This document shows positions 23,624-35,600 of a stretch of DNA of 64,000 bases, one piece after another (positions within the stretch are counted from its first letter, which is position 1; every line of letters starts with the position of its first letter). This DNA is from Ostrinia nubilalis (Eukaryota > Arthropoda > Insecta > Lepidoptera > Crambidae): assembly GCF_963855985.1 (NCBI RefSeq), contig NC_087111.1:8127001-8191000 (forward strand), given 5' to 3'. A program made the position numbers and the translations under genes. The notes under the pieces were generated by a model. The model was given only the letters and a program-made list of their open reading frames with translations. It was not told where the DNA came from and searched no databases.

Positions 23624-26600
23624 GTAATAATAATCACATAGTTTCAAGTCTATTTGTTACTGTACCTCATACTGAGAGTTGCATTTGCGTGAGAGGAATG
23701 GCAACATTCGTAAAATGTTTTTCGGAGTGAAAGTGAGCCAGATGGTTAAGCTCCAGGCTGCTCCAGGTTTATTAAAAAAAAAATAGGCCTACTGCATAAT
23801 CCATTCATTATTTTGAACAACCACCTGTCCATAGATGATTATGCCACAACTTTCCTCCATCGCGTTTCAACGTACAGTCAGCGTCAAATAGTTTGTGACA
23901 CCCAAAGTCGTAAAAAAATTGATACCACAATTATTTTTAAAAAAAGATTATTCCAATGGTAACAAAGACGTGTTGCGAAGTTTTTGGCTACTGACTGTAT
24001 TTACCACTTGTTGGACTTGGAAGAACGATTCATTTATAAGTTTAAAATGAGATTTAATATTAGATATTGTAATAAACGTTACTATAAGGTCAAAATGGCA
24101 TGTCGTGTGGGAATTATGCTAAATAACCATATTATAATAAAACATGACCGATTAAATTGACGAGAAGAATAAATAGATATTTAATTACATCGCTACGTCA
24201 TTAGTAGTAAAGTAAGATACTTAGCTACCGTGTTTTATTCAGACAACTAAGTAAACCAGTTTTTTCAGACACAACATCATCACTGACTCTACATTTTGCT
24301 GCAAAATTGTTTGGCTTGATGCACAGTATTTGGTTTGTTTGATGTTAACTCTTGTCATAGCAAGTAACTATACCTACAGCAACCAGAACAGTCAGACACT
24401 CAATCTGAATCAGAAATTAAAACCAGTTTTTCATTTGAAAAGGACCTCCCTTCATAATAAACGATCTACTGATTTGACCACTGACATTGACCCACAGAGT
24501 AACCCTCTCTAAAATTTTCGAAGTTTTTACTCTTTGCCTTTTTGCCCTGTAAATGTGAACTCATAACTATCATCATCAAAATATTTAAATACGAGTAGCC
24601 TTATGCTTCAATCACACCAACGCGTGCAGATCGCCATCGCCCGCCGGTGCGATCATATGCCAATGACAGGTCGCGCAACCCTTGACAGTCCGCGCGACTT
24701 TTGTTGACGTTGTTGTGGTTGAAGCTTTACCTCCTTATAACTTTCTACACCCCTTTCCCCAGGCCCCGTGATCACAGTCCTGCTGTCCAAGCACATCGGG
24801 CGCCGCTGGCTGATCATGGGCTCGAACGTGCCGCTGCTGCTGGGCTGGCTGCTGGCCGGAGTGGCCTCCGAGCTGGCCACGCTGTACGCGGCGCGCCTGC
24901 TCTGGGGCTGCGCCACGGGCATGCAGTTCGCGACCATTCCCATCTACATAGGGGAGATCGCTGAGGTCAGAACTGTATGAGCTTCTTCTTTGTGCTATAG
25001 GTAGTCTGGGTCCTTGTTTAATGGAGCTAGCCGTCTACCCAGGAGATATCGTTGAGGTGAGAACTGCTAACTCTTTGTACAATAGATGCGGGACTATAAC
25101 TAGGACTATACCTCCCGTTACCACTGCGCAACTTCTGTGTAGCTAGGATCTACAGCTTGACCGTCAATGTTTTTGCTATAAATAGCCTAGGTCTACATAG
25201 GAGAGTCGCTAAGGTGAGAATTGTCACGAAACTATTCTTTGTTCTATAATAATCTAGCTAGGTCCTCGACTCTTTTGAGGATCTACCCCACTGCTTCGAG
25301 TCTAAATGATGTAACTGGCAGCTGCTGGCTGAAGTCAGCTAACCCAATCACTGATTTCCTAGTTAGCTTTCTGGAAGATTCTTCTTTTTTCTGGGCTCGA
25401 ATATTAGAAACCTCTTTCGTAATGTAGCTGGATGGCTACTGGGTAGCATTGGTCTAGGACTAGGTTCCCGGACCACAGTCCCCTGTCCAAGCACATCGGG
25501 CGCCGCTGGCTGATCATGGGCTCGAACGTGCCGCTGCTGCTGGGCTGGCTGCTGGCCGGAGTGGCCTCCGAGCTGGCCACGCTGTACGCGGCGCGCCTGC
25601 TCTGGGGCTGCGCCACGGGCATGCAGTTCGCGACCATTCCCATCTACATAGGGGAGATTGCTGAGGTCAGAACTGTATGAGCTTCTTTCTGCTATAACCT
25701 AGGTCCTCGTTTAATGGAGCTAGCCATCTACATAGGGAGAGAGAGAGCGCTCAGGTGAGCATTGCCAATTCTTTATGCTATAGATACGGGACTATTCCCA
25801 CCTCTCGTTCTCACCGCTGCAACTCATGTGTAGCCAGGATCTACAGCCTGACCGCCAATGTTTAGAACTGCTAATTCTTTGTGCTATAGATACGGAATTA
25901 TTCCCACCGCTGTAATTTCTGTGAAGCCAGGATCTACAGCTTGACCGCCAAGGTTTGTTCTATAGATAGCGTAGGTCTTCGTCTATATACTGTAACCATC
26001 TACCTAAATAGGAGAATCGCTAAGGTGAGAACTGCTACGAATCTCCTCTTTATAACCTAGCTCCTCATCTATTTAGAGAAGCTACCCATCTAGATTGGAG
26101 AGTCGCTGAGGCGAGAACTACTTCGAGTCTACATGATGTAACTGGCTAGCTGCTGGCTGAAGTTAGCAACATTTTCGTAGTTTAGACTCCTGGAAGATTC
26201 TTCTTTTCTGGGCTTGACTATTGAAAATCTGCTTCGTAATGTAGCTACTTAGATGGCTACTGGGTGGAACTGGTCTAGGTCTAGGTTCCCGGCCCACAGT
26301 CCGCTGTCCAAGCACATCGGGCGCCGCTGGCTGATCATGGGCTCCAACGTGCCGCTGCTGCTGGGCTGGCTGCTGGCCGGAGTGGCCTCCGAGCTGGCCA
26401 CGCTGTACGCGGCGCGCCTTCTCTGGGGCTGCGCCACGGGCATGCAGTTCGCGACCATTCCCATCTACATAGGGGAGATCGCTGAGGTCAAAACTGCTAA
26501 TTCTTTGTACTAGAGATACGGGACTGTTCCCACTGCTGTAATTTCTGTGAAGCCAGGATCTTCAGCTTGATCGTCAAGGTTTGTGCTTTTAGCCGAAGTC

Positions 26601-29600
26601 GTCGTCTATGAGCTACCCAGATGGGTAGCGCACTTCAGCGACTTTCCTATCTAGACAGATAGGAGAGTCACTAATAGATGCTCTCTTATCTAGATAGATA
26701 GGAAAGTAGGTATCTAGATAGATAGGAGAGTCGCTAAAGTGAGAACTACTTCGAGGCTACGTGATGTAACTGGCAGCTGTTGGCTGAAGTTAGCCAATTG
26801 CTGACAAGAAAAGACTGATTTTCTAGTCTGAACTAATGGAAGATTCTTCTTTTTTCTGGGCTCGAATATTAGAAATCTCCTTCGTAATGTAGCTAGATGG
26901 CTACTGGGTGGAACAGGTCTAGGACTAGGTTCCCGGACCACAGTCCTTGTCCAAGCACATCGGGCGCCGCTGGCTGATCATGGGCTCCAGCGCGCCGCTG
27001 CTGCTGGGCTGGCTGCTGGCCGGAGTGGCCTCCGAGCTGGCCACGCTGTACGCGGCGCGCCTGCTCTGGGGCTGCGCCACGGGCATGCAGTTCGCGACCA
27101 TTCCCATCTACATAGGGGAGATCGCTGAGGTCAGAACTGCTGTTTGTACTATAGATACAGGACAATTACCACCGTTATCGTTGACTGACTCCCATCGCTA
27201 CAACTTCTGTGTAAGCCAGGGTCTACAGCTTGACCGCAAAGGAGTGATTTTAGCCGAAGTCGTCGTCTATGAGCTACCCAGGTGGGTAGCGCACTACATT
27301 CCTATCTTTACAGATAGGAGAGATGCTCTCCTATCTAGATAGATAGGAAAGTAGGTATCTAGATAGATAGGAGAGTCGCTAAAGTGAGAACTACTTCGAG
27401 GCTACGTGATGTAACTGGCAGCTGCTGGCTGAAGTTTGCAAATTACCCAATGATCGATTTTCTAGTTTAAACTCCTGGAAGATTCTTCTTTTTTCTGGGC
27501 TCGAATATTAGAAACCTCTTTCGTAATGTAGCTGGATGGCTAGTAGCCTAGCGTAGTTTAGACTCCTGGAAGATTCTTCTTTTCTGGGCTTGACTATTTA
27601 AAATCTGCTTCGTAATGTAGCTACTTAGATGGCTACTGGATGGAACTGGTCTAGAACTAGGTTCCCGGACCACAGTCCCCTGTCCAAGCACATCGGGCGC
27701 CGCTGGCTGATCATGGGCTCGAACGTGCCGCTGCTGCTGGGCTGGCTGCTGGCCGGAGTGGCCTCCGAGCTGGCCACGCTGTACGCGGCGCGCCTGCTCT
27801 GGGGCTGCGCCACGGGCATGCAGTTCGCGACCATTCCCATCTACATAGGGGAGATCGCTGAGGTCAGAACTGCAAACTCTTTGTACTATAGGTACGAGTA
27901 GATACGGAACTGTCCCCATCTCTCGTTCTCACCGCTGCAACTCCTGTGTTGCCAGGATCTACAGCTTGAACGCCAAGATGTTTGTTCTATAGACACGGGA
28001 CTGTTCTCACCTCTCGTTCCCACTGCTGCAATTTCTGTGTCGCCAGGATCTACAGCTTGGTCGCCGACGTCTGTGCTATAGGTAGCTTAGGTCCTTTTAC
28101 AGGAGCTAGCCATCTACATAGGAGATTCGCTAAGATCTGCCACAAAACATGCCTTTGTGCTATAATCTAGCTAGATCTTCGATTCTTTTGAGGAGCTACC
28201 CATCTAGATTGGAGAGTCGCTGATGTGAGAACTGCTTCGCGTCTACATGATGTAACTGGCAAGCAGCTGGTTGACTAGACTCCTGGCAGATTCTTCTTTT
28301 TTCTGGGCTTGAATAATGGTAATCTGCTTCGTAATGTAGCTACTTAGATGGCTACTGGGTGGAATTGATCTAGGACTAGGTTCCCGGCCCACAGTCCTGT
28401 CCAAGCACATCGGGCGCCGCTGGCTGATCATGGGCTCCAGCGCGCCGCTGCTGCTGGGCTGGCTGCTGGCCGGAGTGGCCTCCGAGCTGGCCACGCTGTA
28501 CGCGGCGCGCCTGCTCTGGGGCTGCGCCACGGGCATGCAGTTCGCGACCATTCCCATCTACATAGGAGAGATCGCTGAGGTCAGAACTGCTAATTCTTTG
28601 TACTATAGAAGATTCCGGAGCTCTCATTTCCACCGCTGCAATTTCTGTGTAGCCAGGATCTACAACTTGACCGCCTAGGTTTGCTCGCACACTCACTGCG
28701 GGCGCCCGTCGCACAGTCGCGACAGCAACATAATTACGCGCGAGCGATAGGGATGGGTAGCTTGGGGTCATTGGACGGGATTCTACGTGCTCACGGACCA
28801 GGCTTTACATAGAAGAGTCGCTAAGGTGAGAACTGTCACGAAACTTCTCTTTGTGCTATAATCTAGCTAGGTCCTCGACTCTTTTGAGGAGCTACCCATC
28901 TAGGAAGGAGGGTCGCTGAGATGAGCGCTGTTTCGAATCTACCTTATTATGATGTAGGCTAGCTGATGGCTGAGGTTAGCAACTCACTCCTGGAAGATTC
29001 TTCTTTTCTGGGCTTGAATATTAAAAATCTGCTTCGTAATGTAGCTACTTAGGGCTACTGGATAGAACTGGTCTAGAACTAGCTTCCCGGCCCACAGTCC
29101 TGTCCAAGCACATCGGGCGCCGCTGGCTGATCATGGGCTCGAACGTGCCGCTGCTGCTGGGCTGGCTGCTGGCCGGAGTGGCCTCCGAGCTGGCCACGCT
29201 GTACGCGGCGCGCCTGCTCTGGGGCTGCGCCACGGGCATGCAGTTCGCGACCATTCCCATCTACATAGGGGAGATCGCTGAGGTGAGAGATGCTATGAGC
29301 TTCTTCTTGGTGCTATAAGTAGTCTTGTTGGGAGCGGCGTACAATGACTAACGTCACCTCGGGCCGACAGCGTCATCATCGGCTGCGCTCGGGTCAGACA
29401 CTCGCCTTTGGACATCACCGTCGACGCACGATTACCGCGTATCCTAGATAATCAATTGTAAATTAGGCTGGCGAGAATACAGCACCTATTTTTATACAGT
29501 CCACTATTTTATTTATTACTAATATTCGTTAGGACCCTAACAGTCTAGCTCCTAGTTTAATGGAGCTAGCTGTCTACCCAGGAGATATCGTTGAGGTGAG

Positions 29601-32600
29601 AACTGCTAACTCTTTGTACAATAGATACGGGACTATTCCTAGGACTATACCTCTCGTTACCAGTGCTGCAACTTCTGTGTAGCCAGGATCTACAGCTTGA
29701 TCGTCAAGGTTTGTGCTATTAGCCGAAGTCGTCGTCTATGAGCTACCCAGATGGGTAGCGCACTTCAGCGACTTTCCTATCTAGACAGATAGGAGAGTCA
29801 CTAATAGATGCTCTCTTATCTAGATAGATAGGAAAGTAGGTATCTAGATAGATAGGAGAGTCGCTAAAGTGAAAACTATCACGAAACTCTTCTTTGTGCT
29901 ATAATCTAGCTAGGTTACTCGACTCTTTTGAGGAGCTACCCATCTATATAGGAGGGTCCCTGAGATGAGCGCTGTTTGGAATCTACCTTATTATGATGTA
30001 GGTAACTGGCTAGCTGATGGCTGAGGTTAGCAACTTACTCCTGGAAGATTTTCCTTTTTTTGGGGCTTGAATGATGGAAATCTGCTTCGTAATGTAGCTA
30101 GAAGGCTACTGGGTGGAACTGGTCTTGGACTAGGTTCCCGGCCCACAGTCCTTGTCCAAGCACATCGGGCGCCGCTGGCTGATCATGGGCTCCAGCGCGC
30201 CGCTGCTGCTGGGCTGGCTGCTGGCCGGAGTGGCCTCCGAGCTGGCCACGCTGTACGCGGCGCGCCTGCTCTGGGGCTGCGCCACGGGCATGCAGTTCGC
30301 GACCATTCCCATCTACATAGGGGAGATCGCTGAGGTCAGAACTGCTATGAACTTCTTCATTGTGCTATAGGTACTACCTAGGTCTAGATACCTATTAGGT
30401 AGTCTAGGTCCTCGTTTAATGGAGCTATCTGTCTACCCAGGAGATATCGTTGAGGTGAGATGTGCTAACTCTTTGTACAATAGATACGGGACTATCCCTA
30501 GGACTATACCTCTCGTTACCACTGCTGCAACTTCTGTGTAGCTAGGATCTACAGCTTGACCGTCAATGTTTTTGCTATAGATAGCTTACGTCTACATAGA
30601 AGAGTCACTAAGGTGAGAACTGCCACGAAACTCCTCTTTGTGCTTTGATCTAGCTAGGTCCTCGACTCTTTTGAGGATCTACCCCACTGTTTCGAGTCTA
30701 AATGATGTAACTGGCAGCTGCTGGCTGAAGTAGCAAATTACTTAAACACTGATTTTCTAGTCTAGACTCCTGGCAGATTCTTCTTTTTTCTGGGCTTGAA
30801 TATTGGAAATCTGCTCCGTAATGTAGCTAGATGGCTACTGGGTGGAACTGGTCTATGACTAGGTTCCCGGACCACAGTCCTTGTCCAAGCACATCGGGCG
30901 CCGCTGGCTGATCATGGGCTCCAGCGCGCCGCTGCTGCTGGGCTGGCTGCTGGCCGGAGTGGCCTCCGAGCTGGCCACGCTGTACGCGGCGCGCCTGCTC
31001 TGGGGCTGCGCCACGGGCATGCAGTTCGCGACCATTCCCATCTACATAGGAGAGATCGCTGAGGTCAGAACTGCTAATTCTTTGTACTATAGAAGATTCC
31101 GGAGCTCTCATTTCCACCGCTGCAATTTCTGTGTAGCCAGGATCTACAACTTGACCGCCTAGGTTTGCTCGCACACTCACTGCGGGCGCCCGTCGCACAG
31201 TCGCGACAGCAACATAATTACGCGCGAGCGATAGGGATGGGTAGCTTGGGGTCATTGGACGGGATTCTACGTGCTCACGGACCAGGCTTTACATAGAAGA
31301 GTCGCTAAGATGAGAACTGCCACGAAACTCCTCTTTGTGCTTTAATCTAGCTAGATCCTCGATTCTTTTGAGGAGCTACCCATCTAGATTGGAGAGTCGC
31401 TGATGTGAGAACTGCTTCGCGTCTACATGATGTAACTGGCAAGCAGCTGGTTGACTAGACTCCTGGAAGATTCTTCTTTTTTCTGGGCTTGAATGATAGA
31501 AATATGCTTCGTAATGTAGCTACTTAGATGGCTACTGGGTGGTATATTGGTCTAGGACTAGGTTCCCGGCCCACAGTCCTTGTCCAAGCACATCGGGCGC
31601 CGCTGGCTGATCATGGGCTCCAGCGCGCCGCTGCTGCTGGGCTGGCTGCTGGCCGGAGTGGCCTCCGAGCTGGCCACGCTGTACGCGGCGCGCCTGCTCT
31701 GGGGCTGCGCCACGGGCATGCAGTTCGCGACCATTCCCATCTACATAGGGGAGATCGCTGAGGTCAGAACTGCTATAAGCTTCTTCCTGCTATAACCTAG
31801 GTCCTCGTTTAATGGAGCTAGCCATCTACATAGGGAGAGAGAGAGCGCTCAGGTGAGCATTGCCAATTCTTTATGCTATAGATACGGGACTATTCCCACC
31901 TCTCGGTCCCACCGCTGCAACTCATGAGTGTAGCCAAGATCTACAACTTGACCGCGAATGTTTCTGCTATAAGATAGCCTAGGTCCTCGTCTATTTACAG
32001 GAGCTAGCCATCTTCATAAGAGAGTCGCTAAGGTGAGAACTGCTACGAATCTCTTCTTTGTGCTATAATCTAGCTAGATCTTCGATTCTTTTGAGGAGCT
32101 ACCCATCTAGATTGGAGAGTCGCTGATGTGAGAACTGCTTCGCGTCTACATGATGTAACTGGCAAGCAGCTGGTTGACTAGACTCCTGGAAGATTCTTCT
32201 TTTCTGGGCTTGAATGATGGAAATCTGCTTCGTAATGTAGCTACTTAGATGGCTACTGGGTGGAATATTGGTCTAGAACTAGGTTCCCGGACCACAGTCC
32301 TTGTCCAAGCACATCGGGCGCCGCTGGCTGATCATGGGCTCCAGCGCGCCGCTGCTGCTGGGCTGGCTGCTGGCCGGAGTGGCCTCCGAGCTGGCCACGC
32401 TGTACGCGGCGCGCCTGCTCTGGGGCTGCGCCACGGGCATGCAGTTCGCGACCATTCCCATCTACATAGGGGAGATCGCTGAGGTCAGAACTGTATGAGC
32501 TTCTTCTTTGTGCTATAGGTAGTCTGGGTCCTCGTTTAATGGAGCTAGCTGTCTACCCAGGAGATATCGTTGAGGTGAGAACTGCTAACTCTTTGTACAA

Positions 32601-35600
32601 TAGATACGGGACTATCCCTAGGACTATACCTTTCGTTACCACTGCTGCAACTTCTGTGTAGCTAGGATCTACAGCTAGACCGTCAATGTTTTTGCTATAG
32701 ATAGCTTAGGTCTACACAGAAGATTCGCTAAGGTGAGAACTGCCACGAAACTCCTCTTTGTGCTTTAATCTAGCTAGGTCCGCGACTCTTTTGAGGAGCT
32801 ACCCATCTAGATAGGAGGGTCGCTTAGATGAGCGCTGTTTCGAATCTACCTTATTATGATGTAGGTAACTGGCTAGCTGATGGCTGAGGTTAGCAACTTA
32901 CTCCTGAAAGATTTTCCTTTTTTGGGGCTTGAATGATGGAAGTCTGCTTCGTAATGTAGCTAGATGGCTATTGGGTGAAATTTTGGTCTAGAACTAGGTT
33001 CCCGGCCCACAGTCCTTGTCCAAGCACATCGGGCGCCGCTGGCTGATCATGGGCTCCAGCGCGCCGCTGCTGCTGGGCTGGCTGCTGGCCGGAGTGGCCT
33101 CCGAGCTGGCCACGCTGTACGCGGCGCGCCTGCTCTGGGGCTGCGCCACGGGCATGCAGTTCGCGACCATTCCCATCTATATAGGGGAGATCGCTGAGGT
33201 CAGAACTGCTAATTCTTTGTACTAGAGATACGGGACTGTTCCCACTGCTGTAATTTCTGTGAAGCCAGGATCTTCAGCTTGATCGTCACGGTTTGTGCTT
33301 TTGGCCGAAGTCGTCGTCTATGAGCTACCCAGATGGGTAGCGCACTACAGCGACTTTCCTATCTTTACAGATAGGAGAGTCGCTAATAGATGCTCTCCTA
33401 TCTAGATAGATAGGAAAGTAGGTATCTAGATAGATAGGAGTCGCTAAAGTGAAAACTATCACGAAACTCCTCTTTGTGCTATAATCTAGCTAGGTCCTCG
33501 ATTCTTTTGAGGAGCTACCCATCTAGTAGAATGGTTACGGAGGTGAGAACTGCTACGAGTCTACATGATGTAACTGGCAAGCAGCTGGTGGACTAGACTC
33601 CTGGAAGATTATTTTTTTCTGGGCTTGAATATTGGAAATCTTCTCCGTAATGTAGCTAGATGGCTACTGGGTGGAATTACGACGTGAGTTACGCTTCTAG
33701 AAATTGTATGAAAACTATAAGTGGCGCTTGCTGCGCTTCCTCTCGGCCTCCTCCGCTTCATGTTTGAAAGTGCCCTAAGTTCCTCGATTATTAAAAGAGT
33801 TCCTCTCTAAAACACTGATGAACTGTATTACTATTACTATTAAGCAAAAAATTGACACTGTACTCGTATAGTGTAGGTATAGGTAGGCAAAAATCAGGTA
33901 GGAGGTACCAATCCCAAATAACTTACTGAAAGGTTTTTCTGCTTCTGTCTGGATTTGAACGTTAGAAATCCTTAGCTGGCTGGTTTTTAAGTGGAATTGG
34001 TTGGGAATGCAGCATCTTACGCTACCTTCACCTCCATTAAAGAGGCAGAAAAAGTTTTTAAATAAATAATAATAATAATAAATAAATCTTTGGACAATTT
34101 CACACAGCGCCAGCTAGCCCCAAAGTAAGCAACTTAATGCTTGTGTTATGGGTGCTAGCTTAACGGATATGCTACTTATATACTTTTTTTTTTAATACAA
34201 AAATATTATACATAGTCACACCCAGACCCGTCAGACTACTTATAAAACTGTTTTTGGTTCTACATTTTTTCTTAACATTATTTATATCCTTTTTATGTTT
34301 GTTTGTTTTTCATTCCAGGACAAGATCCGCGGCTCCCTCAGCGCGCTATTCCTGCTCTTCATCAACGTGGGCTTCTTGCTGGCTTACGCCATTGGGCCCT
34401 TCACCTCGTACTGGGGCCTGACTGCGGCGGGAGGGATCCTGTCGCTGTTCTATGTCCCTTTCACCTATTTCATCCCGGAGTCTCCGTTCTTCCTCGTTCT
34501 TAATGGTACGAGATATTTTACTTGTTAAAGAAAACCGAATGGTGTAATTTTATAAAATACCTAGTAGGATTTAAGTGAGTCTTGTTGTACTTAAGGCTGA
34601 TATTGATAAGTACTTAAGTAGGTAGGTCAGTTACTTAAGTACTTAACAATATCAGTTTTGTGCTCCGGGTACAGTTACCCGGAGCACAAATTATATCATT
34701 TTCTTTACGGTTTGGTAATCGTTTTTTTCCGTAAGAAAAACAAAACCGCGTCGTTACGGTAGTATAGGTACGATTACGAGATTTATTCGTGCTCAGGGTA
34801 CTGAAGATGGATCGCAGACAGTTACTAAGTAGGAGTGAATTTTAATAATGCCGTAGTCGTACACTCACGCCCGTATTCACAAACGATGCTTGCTTAGGTA
34901 AGTGAAGCTGCAAATCGAACGCACAGCGTTGAATAGAGCTCTTTGATTGGTTTGTACTGTGCTGTGCGTCCACGCGCACTGTGAGACCTCATAGTAATGT
35001 TTGTGAATACGGGCGTCATTCAATCTTTGATATTCATTCAATTCTTACAACATAATAACGGTTATTCCACAGGTCGTTCAGAAGAAGCATCAGAAGTGCT
35101 TCAGAAACTACGCGGCACTTCAAAAGAGGCCGTACTCCCGGAACTTGAAGGTCTTCAAGCAGTCGTAGCCAGGGAGTTCAAGGAAGAGCCCAGGATTAAG
35201 GACCTGTGGGCTACCAGAGGAAACGTCAAAGCTTTGGGTATGCATTACAACCAAAGTAACCAAATAGTTCGCAACATAATAATATGCCTTTGTTACTCCT
35301 ACTAGTGTTACAGTATTACATCTACTACTGCATCGTTTTCAAAATAATTCCAAGGTTTTCAGGATTCTGATCTTGCTAATACGTAGGTACAATGAAATAA
35401 TGAATCATTCATGTTGACTTTCGATTCCCTTTTTGTCAATTGTTAGGTCTAGCATCTCATCTTCTTGAACTAGAATAAGTAAGTACCTAATGTTAGTAGG
35501 TACGAGAGGGGACGAAAGTGGTTGCTAAGCTTGAAACTTTTCCGAACGTGTGCCATGGAGCTTATCATAGTATAAAGTGACTTGGGGTACATATCTTACG

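Larger units (their letters stand above)
24763..33198 (+). repeat. 12-copy tandem array of transporter exon 2 with flanking intron
   Basis: Copies end at 24965, 25665, 26486, 27129, 27862, 28579, 29282, 30334, 31063, 31762, 32483 and 33198, a spacing of 643-821 bases except 1052 where a solo LTR is inserted. The exon body from the SKHIGRR codons to the donor (about 183 bases) shows no indel in any copy and few substitutions, while the intron part differs by many indels. Each unit also contains ctgggtggaactggtctag leading into the acceptor and a set of shorter sub-repeats (catctacataggagagtcgc, ccaggatctacagcttgacc). Confidence 0.95.

Noticed and set aside
24653..33225. Repeated minus-strand ORFs of 60-142 codons
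   Set aside because: They are antisense shadows of the GC-rich transporter exon 2 copies; they repeat identically in each copy and lack any start context or domain.
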